Shown here one piece after another: positions 52,215 through 61,916 of a stretch of 64,000 nt of DNA. The DNA is from Algoriphagus sp. PAP.12 (GTDB taxonomy: Bacteria > Bacteroidota > Bacteroidia > Cytophagales > Cyclobacteriaceae): the NCBI RefSeq assembly GCF_026652115.1, contig NZ_JAPPSQ010000008.1, positions 156,258 through 220,257 on the forward strand, in the 5' to 3' direction. Both the position numbers and the translations under genes were made by a program. How positions within the stretch are numbered: the first letter of the stretch is position 1; every line of letters starts with the position of its first letter. The notes beneath the pieces are model-generated. The model did not search any database. It was not told the DNA's origin and saw only the letters and a list, made by a program, of their open reading frames with translations.

Positions 52215-53293
52215 GCAATCAGTTGCTCTATTTCATTTACTATGGCTTCAGCCGCTAGAGGCTTCGCCAACTTTTTAATATTCTTACCGAGACTTCCTAC
52301 CAATTCCGGATTGGAAAGCACCTCGTCTGTTTTTTCTTTTAAATGCCCAACAGCCTCTTTGTCTTTCAACAAAACCGCAGCATCATGAACCACATAAGCC
52401 AAGGCGTTTTTGGTCTGATGATCTTCTGCCACATTAGGAGATGGAATGAAAATCACGGGCTTTCCGACCAATGAAAGTTCAGATACTGACAAAGCTCCTG
52501 CTCTGGAGATAATGATGTCAGCAGCCGCATAGGCCAAATCCATCTCTTTGATGAATTCTCTCAAATGGATATGCTTCAGGGAGGCTTTTTCTGTCGCCTC
52601 AAGCATGTCTTTGAAATAGAACTTTCCAGACTGCCAAAGCACTTGGTATCCATCTCGATCAAAGGCTTTCATATCCTTCAACATGCCTTGATTAAGAGTT
52701 CTAGCCCCCAAAGAGCCACCCAAAACCAAAACTGTTTTACGTTCAGGATCCAAACCAAAATGTTCAAGGGCTTGCTCCCTTTTTCCATCCAGATGAAGAA
52801 TATCCTTCCTTACTGGATTTCCGGTATAGGCAATTCTATCCTCTGGGAAGAACTGGTTCATATCCGGATAGGCAACGCATATTTTCTTGGCTCTTTTAGC
52901 CAGGATTTTATTAGTCAATCCCGCATAGGAATTTTGCTCCTGTACGAGAGTTGGGATCTTTTTCCCCTGAGCTGCATAGAGCACAGGTCCACTTGCATAG
53001 CCCCCTACTCCAACTACCACATTGGGTCTGAAGTCCTTGACGATATCAGATGCCTGGGACAAGCTTTTCATCAACTTGAATGGAAAACTCAAGTTGGCTA
53101 AAGTCAACTTTCGCTGAAGGCCAGCCACTGGCAATCCCACAATCTGGTATCCAGCTTCAGGAACTTTCTGCATTTCCATTTTGCCTAAGGCCCCCACAAA
53201 TAGCACCTCACTGTCAGGATGTTTTTCTTTCCAGGCATTAGCAATAGCAATCGCCGGATAGATATGTCCACCGGTTCCACCACCACTGATCAA
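52211..53293 (-). CDS. murG: UDP-GlcNAc-lipid I transferase MurG, start uncertain
   Basis: MurG transfers GlcNAc to lipid I on the inner face of the membrane, giving lipid II. The protein has the N-terminal glycine-rich loop ISGGGTGGHIYPAIAIA, the second loop VGVGGYASGPVLYAAQGKK near residues 84-102, and the C-terminal UDP-binding GGSLGARTLNQG and RAGALSVSELSLVGKP segments. The frame listed begins at a TTG at 53293, only one residue before the Ile-Ser-Gly loop, which would leave the first beta strand short. Upstream in the same frame there is an in-frame TAA at 53333-53335 and no ATG or GTG before it. A true start would therefore have to be TTG, ATT, ATC or ATA, or the sequence has an error. 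Its stop overlaps the murC start by four bases. Confidence 0.85.
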   Translation of the reverse strand: MISGGGTGGHIYPAIAIANAWKEKHPDSEVLFVGALGKMEMQKVPEAGYQIVGLPVAGLQRKLTLANLSFPFKLMKSLSQASDIVKDFRPNVVVGVGGYASGPVLYAAQGKKIPTLVQEQNSYAGLTNKILAKRAKKICVAYPDMNQFFPEDRIAYTGNPVRKDILHLDGKREQALEHFGLDPERKTVLVLGGSLGARTLNQGMLKDMKAFDRDGYQVLWQSGKFYFKDMLEATEKASLKHIHLREFIKEMDLAYAAADIIISRAGALSVSELSLVGKPVIFIPSPNVAEDHQTKNALAYVVHDAAVLLKDKEAVGHLKEKTDEVLSNPELVGSLGKNIKKLAKPLAAEAIVNEIEQLIA

Positions 53294-53316
53294 AATGCGA
53301 TATGTAGATTGCTGTC

Positions 53317-54486
53317 CTATGATAATGCAGGTTTAAGTTTTGGTCGGTTCATAGCCGAACCAGTTTGTATTTCGTCCTGGTGATCACCCCGACTCACACT
53401 GAGGATAATTCCCAATGAGATTCCTGTGAATACCAAGGAGGTTCCTCCCATACTCAATAAAGGCAAAGGCAAACCTGTGATGGGGCCTAGTCCAACGGCC
53501 ACGGCCATATTGACTAAGGCTTGGATCACCAAAGCAAAGCTGAGCCCTGCGGAAAGTAATCCTCCAAATGCTTTATTGGAATTGGCAACGATTCTCATTC
53601 CCCGATATAGCAAAGCCAAATAGAGAAATAGAACTGTCACACCGCCTACCATTCCATATTCCTCAATGATGATCGCATAAATGAAATCTGAGTATGGGTG
53701 AGGCAATGAATTTCTTTGCTCTGAATTTCCAGGACCTTTTCCTGTTACACCACCAGTTGCAATGGCTATATAAGATTGCTCGGCTTGAAAAGGAATCTCA
53801 TCTTTATCCATAAAGGATTCTATTCTGGATCTGAAGGTTCCCCCTCTTTGTCCCAAGAATACCGCGGAGGTCAATCCTAAAACTCCAACCATGACTACGA
53901 TCACCAGATATTTCATTGGAACTCGACCGATGAACATGATCAGTAAGCAGGTAGAAAGCAACAAAATTGCCGTGGACATATTCGCCAAAGCGATCAATAA
54001 GCTGATGATCCCGATTGCGATGATGATTGGCAGGAAGGTGCTTTTGAAATCCTTGATATTGTTTTGGCGTCTAGCAAGCATGGCTGCCAATGCAGCAATC
54101 AAAGCAAGCTTTGCCAAATCCGAAGGCTGGAATGCCTGATTGATCACTGGAATAGTCAACCAACGATTGGCCTCATTGATATTGGAACCAAATAGGTACG
54201 TCACCAACAACAAGGGCATGCTGATATACATGGCCAAGCGAGCATAAAGTGCATAGTTTTTATAGGGAACTTTATGTGCCAACCACATCACGAATAGTGA
54301 TACAAAAACCAACGAAGCATGACGAAAAAGGTACAATTCAGTATTTCCTCCGGCATATTTATAGGCTAATGAGCCGGTCGCGGAATACACCACCAGGATA
54401 CTGAAAAGAGAAAGCAAAATCACGATGCCCCAAATAATCGGGTCACCCTTGAAATGCTCATCTATCCATGTTTTAAACTGACTCAT
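53317..54486 (-). CDS. ftsW: Peptidoglycan glycosyltransferase FtsW (SEDS family)
   Basis: FtsW polymerises lipid II at the division septum. The 389-residue protein is polytopic with about ten predicted helices; the first is GIVILLSLFSILVVYSA at residues 20-36. It shows the SEDS marks: QPSDLAKLALIAALAAMLAR near 121-140, and the C-terminal GLGPITGLPLPLLSMGGTSL near 331-350. A short cytoplasmic N-terminus and a C-terminal tail complete it. The ATG overlaps the murD stop by four bases, and the murG frame begins just after the FtsW stop. It is expected to pair with the FtsI transpeptidase encoded upstream. Confidence 0.94.
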   Translation of the reverse strand: MSQFKTWIDEHFKGDPIIWGIVILLSLFSILVVYSATGSLAYKYAGGNTELYLFRHASLVFVSLFVMWLAHKVPYKNYALYARLAMYISMPLLLVTYLFGSNINEANRWLTIPVINQAFQPSDLAKLALIAALAAMLARRQNNIKDFKSTFLPIIIAIGIISLLIALANMSTAILLLSTCLLIMFIGRVPMKYLVIVVMVGVLGLTSAVFLGQRGGTFRSRIESFMDKDEIPFQAEQSYIAIATGGVTGKGPGNSEQRNSLPHPYSDFIYAIIIEEYGMVGGVTVLFLYLALLYRGMRIVANSNKAFGGLLSAGLSFALVIQALVNMAVAVGLGPITGLPLPLLSMGGTSLVFTGISLGIILSVSRGDHQDEIQTGSAMNRPKLKPALS

Positions 54487-55835
54487 GCGCTTACTTCTAA
54501 TTTTAATTCCTGAACTGCAGATCGAAACTGATTTCCGCGGTCCTCATAATTTTTGAACAAGTCAAAACTTGCACAAGCTGGCGATAACAAAACCGTATCA
54601 CCTGCCACTCCCATATCCAATCCCCATCGAACAGCCTCAGCAATTTTTTGGGTTTCTCTGATTTCAGAAATTGATCCTGAGAAAGCCTTTTTCAGCTTTT
54701 CATTGTCTTTTCCCAAACAGATCAGAGCCTTCACCTTTCCATTGGTCTCAGGTAAAAGCAATGAATAATCATTTCCTTTATCCACTCCACCAGCGATCCA
54801 AATCAATGGATTCTGGAAACTGCCTAAAGCATAATAAGTAGCTTCTACATTGGTCCCTTTGCTGTCATTGATGAAGCTTACTCCATTGATTTCACCAACA
54901 GGTTCCATTCTATGTGGAGCATTCTTGAAAGATTTCAATCCTTCCAAAAGCTGACCTTCAGTCACACCAGCCAAAACAGCTGCGGTGCTTGCGAAAAGCG
55001 TATTCAGCACATTATGCTTTCCTTTCAAAGGCAAAGCCGATTCAGGGATGGAAACTTTCTTTTCATTCACTTGAATCACCAAAGTTTCTCCTGCCAAAGA
55101 GGCTCCATTTTCCAATTGACTTTTCAAGGAAACCGGAAGCATCTGAGCTTTTATTTTCACCGAATCAATCCCTTTCAAACTGATGGGATCTTCAGGGCAA
55201 TACACTGCGAAATCCTCCTTGAGCTGGTTTTTGAACAAGCTCACCTTGGATAGCATATACTTTTCAACTTGGTAGTCGTAGCGATCCAAATGATCTGGAG
55301 TAATATTGGTCAGCATCCCGATGGCAGGTCGGATAGAAATCATTCCGTCAATCTGGAAACTGCTACACTCCAATACCCACCAATCATAATCTTGATCGAC
55401 TAATTGTGCAGCCCAACTTTGACCCACATTACCAGCAAGTCCGACATCCAACCCGGCCTCTTTCATCAAGTGATAAGTCAGCAAAGTGGTGGTGGTTTTC
55501 CCGTTGGTTCCGGTAATCGCTATCACTTTTCCCTTGGAGAATCTGGATGCAAATTCCAACTCATCGATCACAGCAATTCCTTCCTGAATTGCTTTTTGTA
55601 TCAAAGGAGCCTTCTCGGGAATACCTGGACTCTTGATAATCAAATCAGAATGAAGCACCTTTTCTTCTGTATGCGTTCCTTCTTCAAAATCTATCCCCTC
55701 AGTTTGCAAACGCACCTTTCTGGATTCAGAAATAACTCCTGCATCCGTTACAAAAACAGCATAGCCTTCCTTTTTTGCGAGCAATGCTGCTCCCAATCCA
55801 CTCTCTCCGGCTCCTATGATGGCTACGCGCTTCAT
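54483..55835 (-). CDS. murD: UDP-N-acetylmuramoyl-L-alanine--D-glutamate ligase
   Basis: MurD adds D-glutamate to UDP-MurNAc-L-Ala. The 450-residue cytosolic ligase has the N-terminal IIGAGESGLGAALLAKKEG Rossmann loop (residues 5-23), the ATP-binding [16 protein letters not shown] near 108-123, and the LTNITPDHLDRYD motif near 175-187, with HRMEPVGEINGVSFINDSKG near 309-328. Length is typical. The ATG at 55835 comes directly after the mraY stop (one base between), and the stop overlaps ftsW by four bases. Confidence 0.95.
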   Translation of the reverse strand: MKRVAIIGAGESGLGAALLAKKEGYAVFVTDAGVISESRKVRLQTEGIDFEEGTHTEEKVLHSDLIIKSPGIPEKAPLIQKAIQEGIAVIDELEFASRFSKGKVIAITGTNGKTTTTLLTYHLMKEAGLDVGLAGNVGQSWAAQLVDQDYDWWVLECSSFQIDGMISIRPAIGMLTNITPDHLDRYDYQVEKYMLSKVSLFKNQLKEDFAVYCPEDPISLKGIDSVKIKAQMLPVSLKSQLENGASLAGETLVIQVNEKKVSIPESALPLKGKHNVLNTLFASTAAVLAGVTEGQLLEGLKSFKNAPHRMEPVGEINGVSFINDSKGTNVEATYYALGSFQNPLIWIAGGVDKGNDYSLLLPETNGKVKALICLGKDNEKLKKAFSGSISEIRETQKIAEAVRWGLDMGVAGDTVLLSPACASFDLFKNYEDRGNQFRSAVQELKLEVSA

Positions 55836-55836
55836 T

Positions 55837-57048
55837 TTATCTCAACTTCAAAGTTGCTAGGGTCATGACTGCCAATAGAATCCCCACAATCCAAAATCTT
55901 GTCACGATTTTGGCTTCTGGAATATTCTTTTTCTGATAATGATGATGGAGTGGGGACATCAGGAATATCCTTCTGCCTTCTCCATATTTTTTCTTCGTGT
56001 ATTTGAAATAGCTGACTTGTAATACCACACTGACATTTTCGATCACGAAAATCCCACACATGATTGGAATCAATAGTTCTTTGCGAAGTGTCAAAGCCAA
56101 AACGGCAATCACTCCACCCAGCATCAATGATCCAGTATCCCCCATAAAAACTTGAGCTGGATAAGCATTGTACCATAAGAAACCAATACAGGCACCGATG
56201 AATGCAGATGCAAAAATCACCAACTCGCCTGATCCAGGGATATACATGATATTGAGATATTGGGAGAAAATCGCATTACCACTCAGGTAAGCGAAAATCG
56301 CAATCGTCAACCCAATTATGGCCGATGTTCCAGCCGCCAGACCATCTATTCCATCTGTGATATTGGCTCCGTTAGAAACAGCAGTGATGATGAAAATCAC
56401 CACCAAAATGTATAGAACAGGGGTCATAGCTTCTCCCATAAAACCTAGGATAGTTTCATAGTTCAGCTCATTGTTTTTGACAAAAGGAATGGTAGTCTTT
56501 GCTATTTTCACATCTTGATAAGCAGGAGTTTCAATGACTCCTTCCTCGATAGAAACAGGATTTTGAAACTCACGAATCACTACATCCTCATGGAAATAAA
56601 GTGTCGCTCCAACGATCACACCGATTCCGATCTGACCAATGATCTTAAATCGACCCGCTAGTCCTTCCTTGTTCTTTTTGAAAACCTTGATGTAATCATC
56701 CAGGAAGCCAATTCCGCCCAACCAAACCGTCGTAACCAATAACAAGATGATGTAGATATTATCCAGGTCTCCGAACAAAAGAGTAGGAATCAAAATCGCA
56801 GCAATGATCATCAAACCACCCATCGTAGGAGTTCCTTTCTTTTGGCTTTGGCCTTCCAAACCCAAATCACGGACAGTCTCACCGATCTGCTTGTTTCTGA
56901 TCCAAGCGATGATTTTGTGACCGAAAGTAATGGTGATGATCAAGGACAGAACCGCAGCCATCCCAGCTCGGAACGAGATGTATTTGAACACCCCCGCACC
57001 AGGGATATCCAACACTCCGTCTAAGTAGTCAAAAATGGGGTACAACAT
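55837..57048 (-). CDS. mraY: Phospho-N-acetylmuramoyl-pentapeptide transferase
   Basis: MraY makes lipid I by transferring phospho-MurNAc-pentapeptide to undecaprenyl phosphate. The 403-residue polytopic protein carries the family motifs [14 protein letters not shown] near residues 68-81, the [11 protein letters not shown] segment near 230-240, and the [10 protein letters not shown] and PLHHHYQKK motifs near 305-314 and 365-373. It is longer than the E. coli enzyme (about 360 residues) because of an extra segment around 130-200 before the ITDGIDG motif. Insertions of this kind are usual in Bacteroidota. It lies one base downstream of murE. Confidence 0.94.
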   Translation of the reverse strand: MLYPIFDYLDGVLDIPGAGVFKYISFRAGMAAVLSLIITITFGHKIIAWIRNKQIGETVRDLGLEGQSQKKGTPTMGGLMIIAAILIPTLLFGDLDNIYIILLLVTTVWLGGIGFLDDYIKVFKKNKEGLAGRFKIIGQIGIGVIVGATLYFHEDVVIREFQNPVSIEEGVIETPAYQDVKIAKTTIPFVKNNELNYETILGFMGEAMTPVLYILVVIFIITAVSNGANITDGIDGLAAGTSAIIGLTIAIFAYLSGNAIFSQYLNIMYIPGSGELVIFASAFIGACIGFLWYNAYPAQVFMGDTGSLMLGGVIAVLALTLRKELLIPIMCGIFVIENVSVVLQVSYFKYTKKKYGEGRRIFLMSPLHHHYQKKNIPEAKIVTRFWIVGILLAVMTLATLKLR

Positions 57049-57049
57049 T

Positions 57050-58513
57050 TTAGCTTTGGTTCAATTCAGTTAAAAACTCAGTTACTACTTCTGCATCATC
57101 GAAATGATGCTTTACTCCTTTGATTTCTTGATAATCTTCATGACCCTTTCCTGCCACCAGTATGATATCTCCCGGTTGAGAAAGCATGCAGGCTGTTCGG
57201 ATAGCCTCTTTTCGATCTACAATTGTCAAAGTCTTTCTTCGCTCAGTGGGCCCAACACCGGCTTGCATATCTTTTAAAATCTCCTCAGGATCTTCAAATC
57301 GAGGATTATCTGAAGTCAAAATCGCTTTATCACTTTCCTGCACAGCCATTTTAGCCATGATAGGACGTTTGGTTTTATCTCTATTTCCGCCACATCCGAC
57401 AACAGTGATCAATTGCTCCCCTCCAGTTCTGACACCATTGATAGTTTTCAACACATTATCCAAGGCATCAGGGGTATGGGCGTAATCCACGATGGCAGTG
57501 ATTCCTCCAATAGAGATCCTATCAAACCTTCCTTTTGCTCCTCGAATACTGGAAAGCGTCGTCAAGACTTCTTCCTCGTCTTCACCCAAAAGAATGGCTG
57601 TCCCCAGTACTCCCAAAAGATTGTAGGCATTGAAAGCTCCAATCAATCGGAACCAAACCAGCTTGCCATTAATATCCAGCTCCAATCCTTCCAGCGTATT
57701 GGAAATGATTTTTGCCTTGAAGTCAGCCGGAGACTTTAATGCAAATGTCTGATGATTGGCTTTGCAGTTTTGAAGCATCACCATTCCTCTTTTATCATCA
57801 GAATTGACTAGCGCAAAAGCATCTTTTGGCAGATCATCAAATAGCTTTTTCTTAGCCTTGATGTATTCATCAAAAGTCTTGTGATAGTCTAGATGATCAT
57901 GGGAAATATTGGTAAAAACAGCTCCAGCAAGCTCCAATCCAGCAATTCTTTCTTGAACAATCGCATGAGAACTAGCCTCCATAAAACAATGTGTACATCC
58001 TGCATCCACCATTTTGCGAAGCAAAGCCTGAACACTTACAGCATCAGGAGTGGTATGAGTAGCAGGAATTACCTCCTCATTGATTTTATTTTCTACCGTA
58101 GAAAGCAAGCCTGTGCTGTAGCCCATCGCAATAAACAACTGATGCAAAAGTGTCGCGGTCGTTGTCTTCCCATTGGTACCTGTGATTGCAACAACTTGGA
58201 TTTCATCGGAAGGATTTCCATAATAATTGGAAGCCATGATTCCCAAAGCCTTTGCAGAATCCCCAACCTGAACCCAGGTAATACCTTCTGTTAAGTTTTC
58301 GGGTAAATCCTCACAGACAATCGCTGTTGCACCTTTTTCCAGAGCTGCATCGATGTAGTCATGTCCGTTTACTTGCGTACCGGCTATGGCTACAAATGCA
58401 GAACCTTCCTCCACTTTACGACTGTCGAAGACGATGTTCTTCACATCAACCCCCATGTCGCCAGAGGTCGAAACCAATGATACTTTATACAATATGTCCT
58501 TCAGCACTTTCAT
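57050..58513 (-). CDS. murE: UDP-MurNAc-L-Ala-D-Glu--2,6-diaminopimelate ligase
   Basis: MurE adds the third residue of the stem peptide. The 487-residue ligase (start taken as the ATG at 58513, overlapping the ftsI stop by one base as TGATG) has the ATP-binding [15 protein letters not shown] near residues 113-127 and the [10 protein letters not shown] motif region near 206-215. The C-terminal segment [15 protein letters not shown] near 400-414 carries the DNPR motif that selects meso-diaminopimelate over lysine. This indicates a DAP-type peptidoglycan. It stands between ftsI and mraY. murF, which would come next in many bacteria, is not in this cluster. Confidence 0.95.
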   Translation of the reverse strand: MKVLKDILYKVSLVSTSGDMGVDVKNIVFDSRKVEEGSAFVAIAGTQVNGHDYIDAALEKGATAIVCEDLPENLTEGITWVQVGDSAKALGIMASNYYGNPSDEIQVVAITGTNGKTTTATLLHQLFIAMGYSTGLLSTVENKINEEVIPATHTTPDAVSVQALLRKMVDAGCTHCFMEASSHAIVQERIAGLELAGAVFTNISHDHLDYHKTFDEYIKAKKKLFDDLPKDAFALVNSDDKRGMVMLQNCKANHQTFALKSPADFKAKIISNTLEGLELDINGKLVWFRLIGAFNAYNLLGVLGTAILLGEDEEEVLTTLSSIRGAKGRFDRISIGGITAIVDYAHTPDALDNVLKTINGVRTGGEQLITVVGCGGNRDKTKRPIMAKMAVQESDKAILTSDNPRFEDPEEILKDMQAGVGPTERRKTLTIVDRKEAIRTACMLSQPGDIILVAGKGHEDYQEIKGVKHHFDDAEVVTEFLTELNQS

Positions 58514-60621
58514 CACCCTAGCACAAGATTTATAGTTGTATTGGAAGAAAGCTTGGTCCCAGGATTAATCGACTGCTCCTTTACCAAACCCTTTCCACGG
58601 TAATTCACTTTGATCCCTTTATTTTCCAAAATGAACAAAGCATCCCTCAAGGGGAGGCCTGAAACATCTGGGACAATTGGGGTATCCATGTTATTCTCTT
58701 TCCACACGATCTTATCTTCAGCGGCAAGGGTTTTAACCCACTCTTCAGCCTGGGTTGGATTTGCTTTTACCCCCAACTCCTCCAAGATCTGATGGATTTC
58801 TTCAGCCTTACCGGCTTTTACATAAGGTAATTTTTCCTTAGAAGCGTCAGCTCTAAGAATTTGCCCCTCACTGGTGGGGTTCAATTCCAAATCCAAAGCG
58901 TAGATGCGATCTGCGATTTCTTTGAAAACAGGGGCAGATACATCACCACCATAAGCCGCATAGCCATTTGGACTATCGATGACGACAATCATAGAGTACT
59001 TCGGTCTGTCTGCAGGAAAATATCCTGCAAAACTGGTGTAGTATTTTTGAGTATATCGACCATCAATCAGCTTCTGAGCAGTTCCGGTTTTTCCAGCAAT
59101 TTTATAATCAGCATCTGCGATATTTCTAGCAGTCCCTTTATCCACTACTCCAATCAGCAATTCCTGAAGGTTTTTAATGGTCTTTTCGGAGGCAATTCTC
59201 TTTCTGACAACTTCAGTATCAAACTCTTTTTCAATTGACTTTCCTTTCACGATCGCTTTGACGATGTATGGCTTTACCATTACCCCATCATTGGCGACTG
59301 CATTGTAAAGTGCTAGCGTGTGAAGTGGATTCAATTTGATCTCATAACCGATAGAAATCCAGGGAAGGGAAGTGCCGTACCATTCTTTTGTTCCTGGCTT
59401 TTTGAAATAGGGTTTTCCTTCGCCCGCCAACTGGAAACCAAAAGGCTCATTCAATCCTGCCTTTTCAACATAGGCCATGAACTTGGAAGGACTTGAACCA
59501 AAATTTTCATCCACCAATTTGGAAATGGCCACATTGGAAGATTTTTCAAAAGCTTCACGGATCGTAATAGTCCCAAATCCACCTCGCTTGGCATCATTCA
59601 TTGTTCTGTCATAGAACTTGTGAGAGCCAGTACCAGTCTCGATTTTTTGCTCCAGGCTGATTTTATTCTCTTCCAAAAGCGCCAACATGGAAAGCAATTT
59701 GAAAGTAGATCCAGGCTCTGTATTTCCCTGGTCACCAATCGCGAAATTGTAGTTTTCGCCGTAACCGCGACCACCACTGTTTCTTTGCAAATTGGCAATG
59801 GCTTTAATCTCACCAGTTTTCACTTCCATCACGATCACTGAACCGAAAGCAGCTTCTCGTTTTTCCAACTGATGTAGCAAAGCAGTTTCAGCCACATCCT
59901 GAATATTGACATCCAAAGTGGTCACTACATCATAGCCATCTTCAGGCTTTACATCCTCAGCATCAAACACTGGTTTCCAGCTTCCGCCGGCCAATCTTTG
60001 AAACAAAGCTTTTCCATCTTGTCCTTGCAGGTATTCATTGAAACTGTACTCGATTCCAGCTCCGTATTCGTTTTCATTCAAAAAACCAACAGTACGGCTT
60101 GCCAAAGAATTGAAAGGCCTATAGCGCTTTTCAACTTTTTCAAACAAAACACCTCCACCCAAACGGCCATCTCTGAAAATTGGCCAATTGGACATCTGCT
60201 GCATGTCCTGATATCCGATCTGCTTTCTATTTAACACCAAATACCTCTTGCTATCTCGTCTAGCATCGGTTATCATTCTTTTGTATGCAGTAGCAGATTT
60301 GTCTTTGTAAAATCCCGAAAGTAAACGAGCCAAAGAATCAATCCCGGCATTGTACTTTTCAGACTTGGCAATCATCGGATCCATCGCCACTCGGTAGAAA
60401 GGCAGGCTGGTAGCCAACAAGCTCCCATCTCCCGCATAGATATTTCCACGAGTAGCAGGAACCTCTCGGTATTGGAAATTGACAGTTTCAGCTTTAGCGC
60501 GCCACTTATCCCCTTCTTCGAATTGGATTTTGGCAATACGAAGCGGTATCGCTGCTGTCGCAAGCGCAATCAGGATAAAAACTATCCTTACTCTTAGCAC
60601 TATGGAACGCTTGATATTCAC
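58513..60621 (-). CDS. ftsI: Penicillin-binding protein FtsI (PBP2/3 class B transpeptidase) with PASTA domain
   Basis: The septal peptidoglycan transpeptidase. The 702-residue protein has an N-terminal membrane anchor (residues 8-28), the dimerisation domain, and a transpeptidase domain with catalytic Ser305-x-x-Lys308 in TEPGSTFKLL, the SSN motif at 361-363 and KTGTAQ near 515-520. A PASTA domain follows at the C-terminus (PIVPDVSGLPLRDALFILEN), as in Gram-positive PBP2x, ending in a beta strand (TTINLVLG). It is longer than E. coli FtsI (about 588 residues) partly because of that domain. Its start overlaps the FtsL-like gene by four bases. Confidence 0.94.
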   Translation of the reverse strand: MNIKRSIVLRVRIVFILIALATAAIPLRIAKIQFEEGDKWRAKAETVNFQYREVPATRGNIYAGDGSLLATSLPFYRVAMDPMIAKSEKYNAGIDSLARLLSGFYKDKSATAYKRMITDARRDSKRYLVLNRKQIGYQDMQQMSNWPIFRDGRLGGGVLFEKVEKRYRPFNSLASRTVGFLNENEYGAGIEYSFNEYLQGQDGKALFQRLAGGSWKPVFDAEDVKPEDGYDVVTTLDVNIQDVAETALLHQLEKREAAFGSVIVMEVKTGEIKAIANLQRNSGGRGYGENYNFAIGDQGNTEPGSTFKLLSMLALLEENKISLEQKIETGTGSHKFYDRTMNDAKRGGFGTITIREAFEKSSNVAISKLVDENFGSSPSKFMAYVEKAGLNEPFGFQLAGEGKPYFKKPGTKEWYGTSLPWISIGYEIKLNPLHTLALYNAVANDGVMVKPYIVKAIVKGKSIEKEFDTEVVRKRIASEKTIKNLQELLIGVVDKGTARNIADADYKIAGKTGTAQKLIDGRYTQKYYTSFAGYFPADRPKYSMIVVIDSPNGYAAYGGDVSAPVFKEIADRIYALDLELNPTSEGQILRADASKEKLPYVKAGKAEEIHQILEELGVKANPTQAEEWVKTLAAEDKIVWKENNMDTPIVPDVSGLPLRDALFILENKGIKVNYRGKGLVKEQSINPGTKLSSNTTINLVLG

Positions 60622-61004
60622 TCGTCTACTTCTATTTTGATGGGAGGCTCATTCAATTCAATGATTCCCTGATCTGCTACTTTTTTTGCCAATTCTGACT
60701 GCATGGAGCTAAGCATATACTCAGCCTCCAACGTTGTCACATCTGCCCTCAGATCTTCTACTTCCTGCTGGGCCTTTTCTATTTTCCGGACCATGTTCTC
60801 TGCCCGGTGATTACTCCATATATATATAAGTGCGAGCACCACGATAAAACCAACTGGAGGAACAAGTTGCACAGGAACGCCCTCCCCCAATACTTTGGTG
60901 ATATCGAGTTTTTCCTCTATCCAAGAAAAAATAGTCTTTCTTGGCCCAGTACTTTTGGGCTTATTTCCAGACTTCAGTTTTTTCTTAAATGTATTCTGAC
61001 TCAT
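60618..61004 (-). CDS. ftsL: FtsL-like divisome protein
   Basis: A small bitopic protein of 128 residues in the ftsL position between rsmH and ftsI. A basic N-terminal cytoplasmic region (KKKLKSGNKPKSTGPRKT) precedes a membrane segment (VGFIVVLALIYIWSNHRAEN near residues 51-70). A leucine/charge-rich coiled coil (KIEKAQQEVEDLRADVTTLE) and a short acidic tail (EPPIKIEVDE) follow. FtsL homologs share little sequence, so the call rests on architecture, length and position. It starts inside the end of rsmH (four-base overlap). It is expected to complex with FtsQ/DivIB-type and FtsB-type partners. Confidence 0.82.
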   Translation of the reverse strand: MSQNTFKKKLKSGNKPKSTGPRKTIFSWIEEKLDITKVLGEGVPVQLVPPVGFIVVLALIYIWSNHRAENMVRKIEKAQQEVEDLRADVTTLEAEYMLSSMQSELAKKVADQGIIELNEPPIKIEVDE

Positions 61005-61912
61005 TTCCCTACTTTCTTAGCCACCCTCAACTTTGCACTTCTTGCTCTTGGGTTTGCCGCGATCTCCTCTGAATCTGCCACAATCGCACCACGACTCACC
61101 GGTTCCAATGGACGAATAGGATTTCCAAAAAAATCCTTTTCCAACTCTCCTTGGAATTTCCCTTTTTGGATCAGGTTTTTCACCAGGCGATCCTCCAAGC
61201 TGTGATAGCTCATCACTACCAATCGGCCCTCAGGCTTCAATAATTCCACAGCACCTAAAAGCATTTCCTCTAGCGCTGCCATTTCATCATTCACTTCAAT
61301 TCTCAAAGCCTGAAAGACCTGAGCGAAATATTTAAACTCCTTACCACGAGGAGCGTACTTTTTCAAAAAAGCCGTAAAACCTTCTGTTGTAGAAAAAGGC
61401 TGGGAGGATCTTTCAGAGACAATAGCTTGAGCCAATGTCTTTGCATTTTTCACTTCTCCGTAGATCCCGAAAATCTTATGAAGCTTTCCTTCTTCGTAAG
61501 TATTCAGCACTTCTTTGGCTGAAATCTCAGCTGATTGATTCATCCTCATATCCAGATCTCCGCTGAACCTGGTAGAAAAACCACGAGTCGGCTCGTCAAT
61601 CTGATGGGAAGAAATCCCCAAATCGGCGAGAATCCCATCTACTTTTTTCACCCCGTATAGGCGAAGGTACTTTTTGATATCCCTGAAATTGGCCGCCACA
61701 AAAGTGAAGTTTGGGTTCTCCGGGATATTTGCTTCAGCATCTTGATCCTGATCAAAGCCAAACAAATGGCCTTTATCCAAATGCTTCAGGATTTCTTTGG
61801 AATGGCCACCACCACCAAAGGTCACATCGACGTATGTACCGTTTGGGTCAATAGCCAAGCCTTCAGTGCATTGGGCAAGCATCACTGGGATATGGTAAAC
61901 AGACTCTGTCAT
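61001..61912 (-). CDS. rsmH: 16S rRNA (cytosine(1402)-N4)-methyltransferase
   Basis: RsmH (MraW) methylates C1402 of 16S rRNA in the ribosomal decoding site. The 303-residue protein has the SAM-binding DVTFGGGGHSKEILKHL near residues 29-45, DGILADLGISSHQID near 93-107, and the RGFSTRFSGDLDMRM segment near 110-124. The catalytic-domain segment VMSYHSLEDRLVKNLI near 234-249 completes the family marks. The start lies 4 bases after the mraZ stop, and its end overlaps the ftsL-like start, so it is the second gene of the dcw operon. Confidence 0.95.
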   Translation of the reverse strand: MTESVYHIPVMLAQCTEGLAIDPNGTYVDVTFGGGGHSKEILKHLDKGHLFGFDQDQDAEANIPENPNFTFVAANFRDIKKYLRLYGVKKVDGILADLGISSHQIDEPTRGFSTRFSGDLDMRMNQSAEISAKEVLNTYEEGKLHKIFGIYGEVKNAKTLAQAIVSERSSQPFSTTEGFTAFLKKYAPRGKEFKYFAQVFQALRIEVNDEMAALEEMLLGAVELLKPEGRLVVMSYHSLEDRLVKNLIQKGKFQGELEKDFFGNPIRPLEPVSRGAIVADSEEIAANPRARSAKLRVAKKVGK

Positions 61913-61916
61913 AGCT

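Noticed and set aside
55832..56176. Open frame of 114 codons on the minus strand overlapping the end of mraY
   Set aside because: It lies in another frame inside the well-supported mraY gene and its product has no recognisable fold, so it is a shadow.
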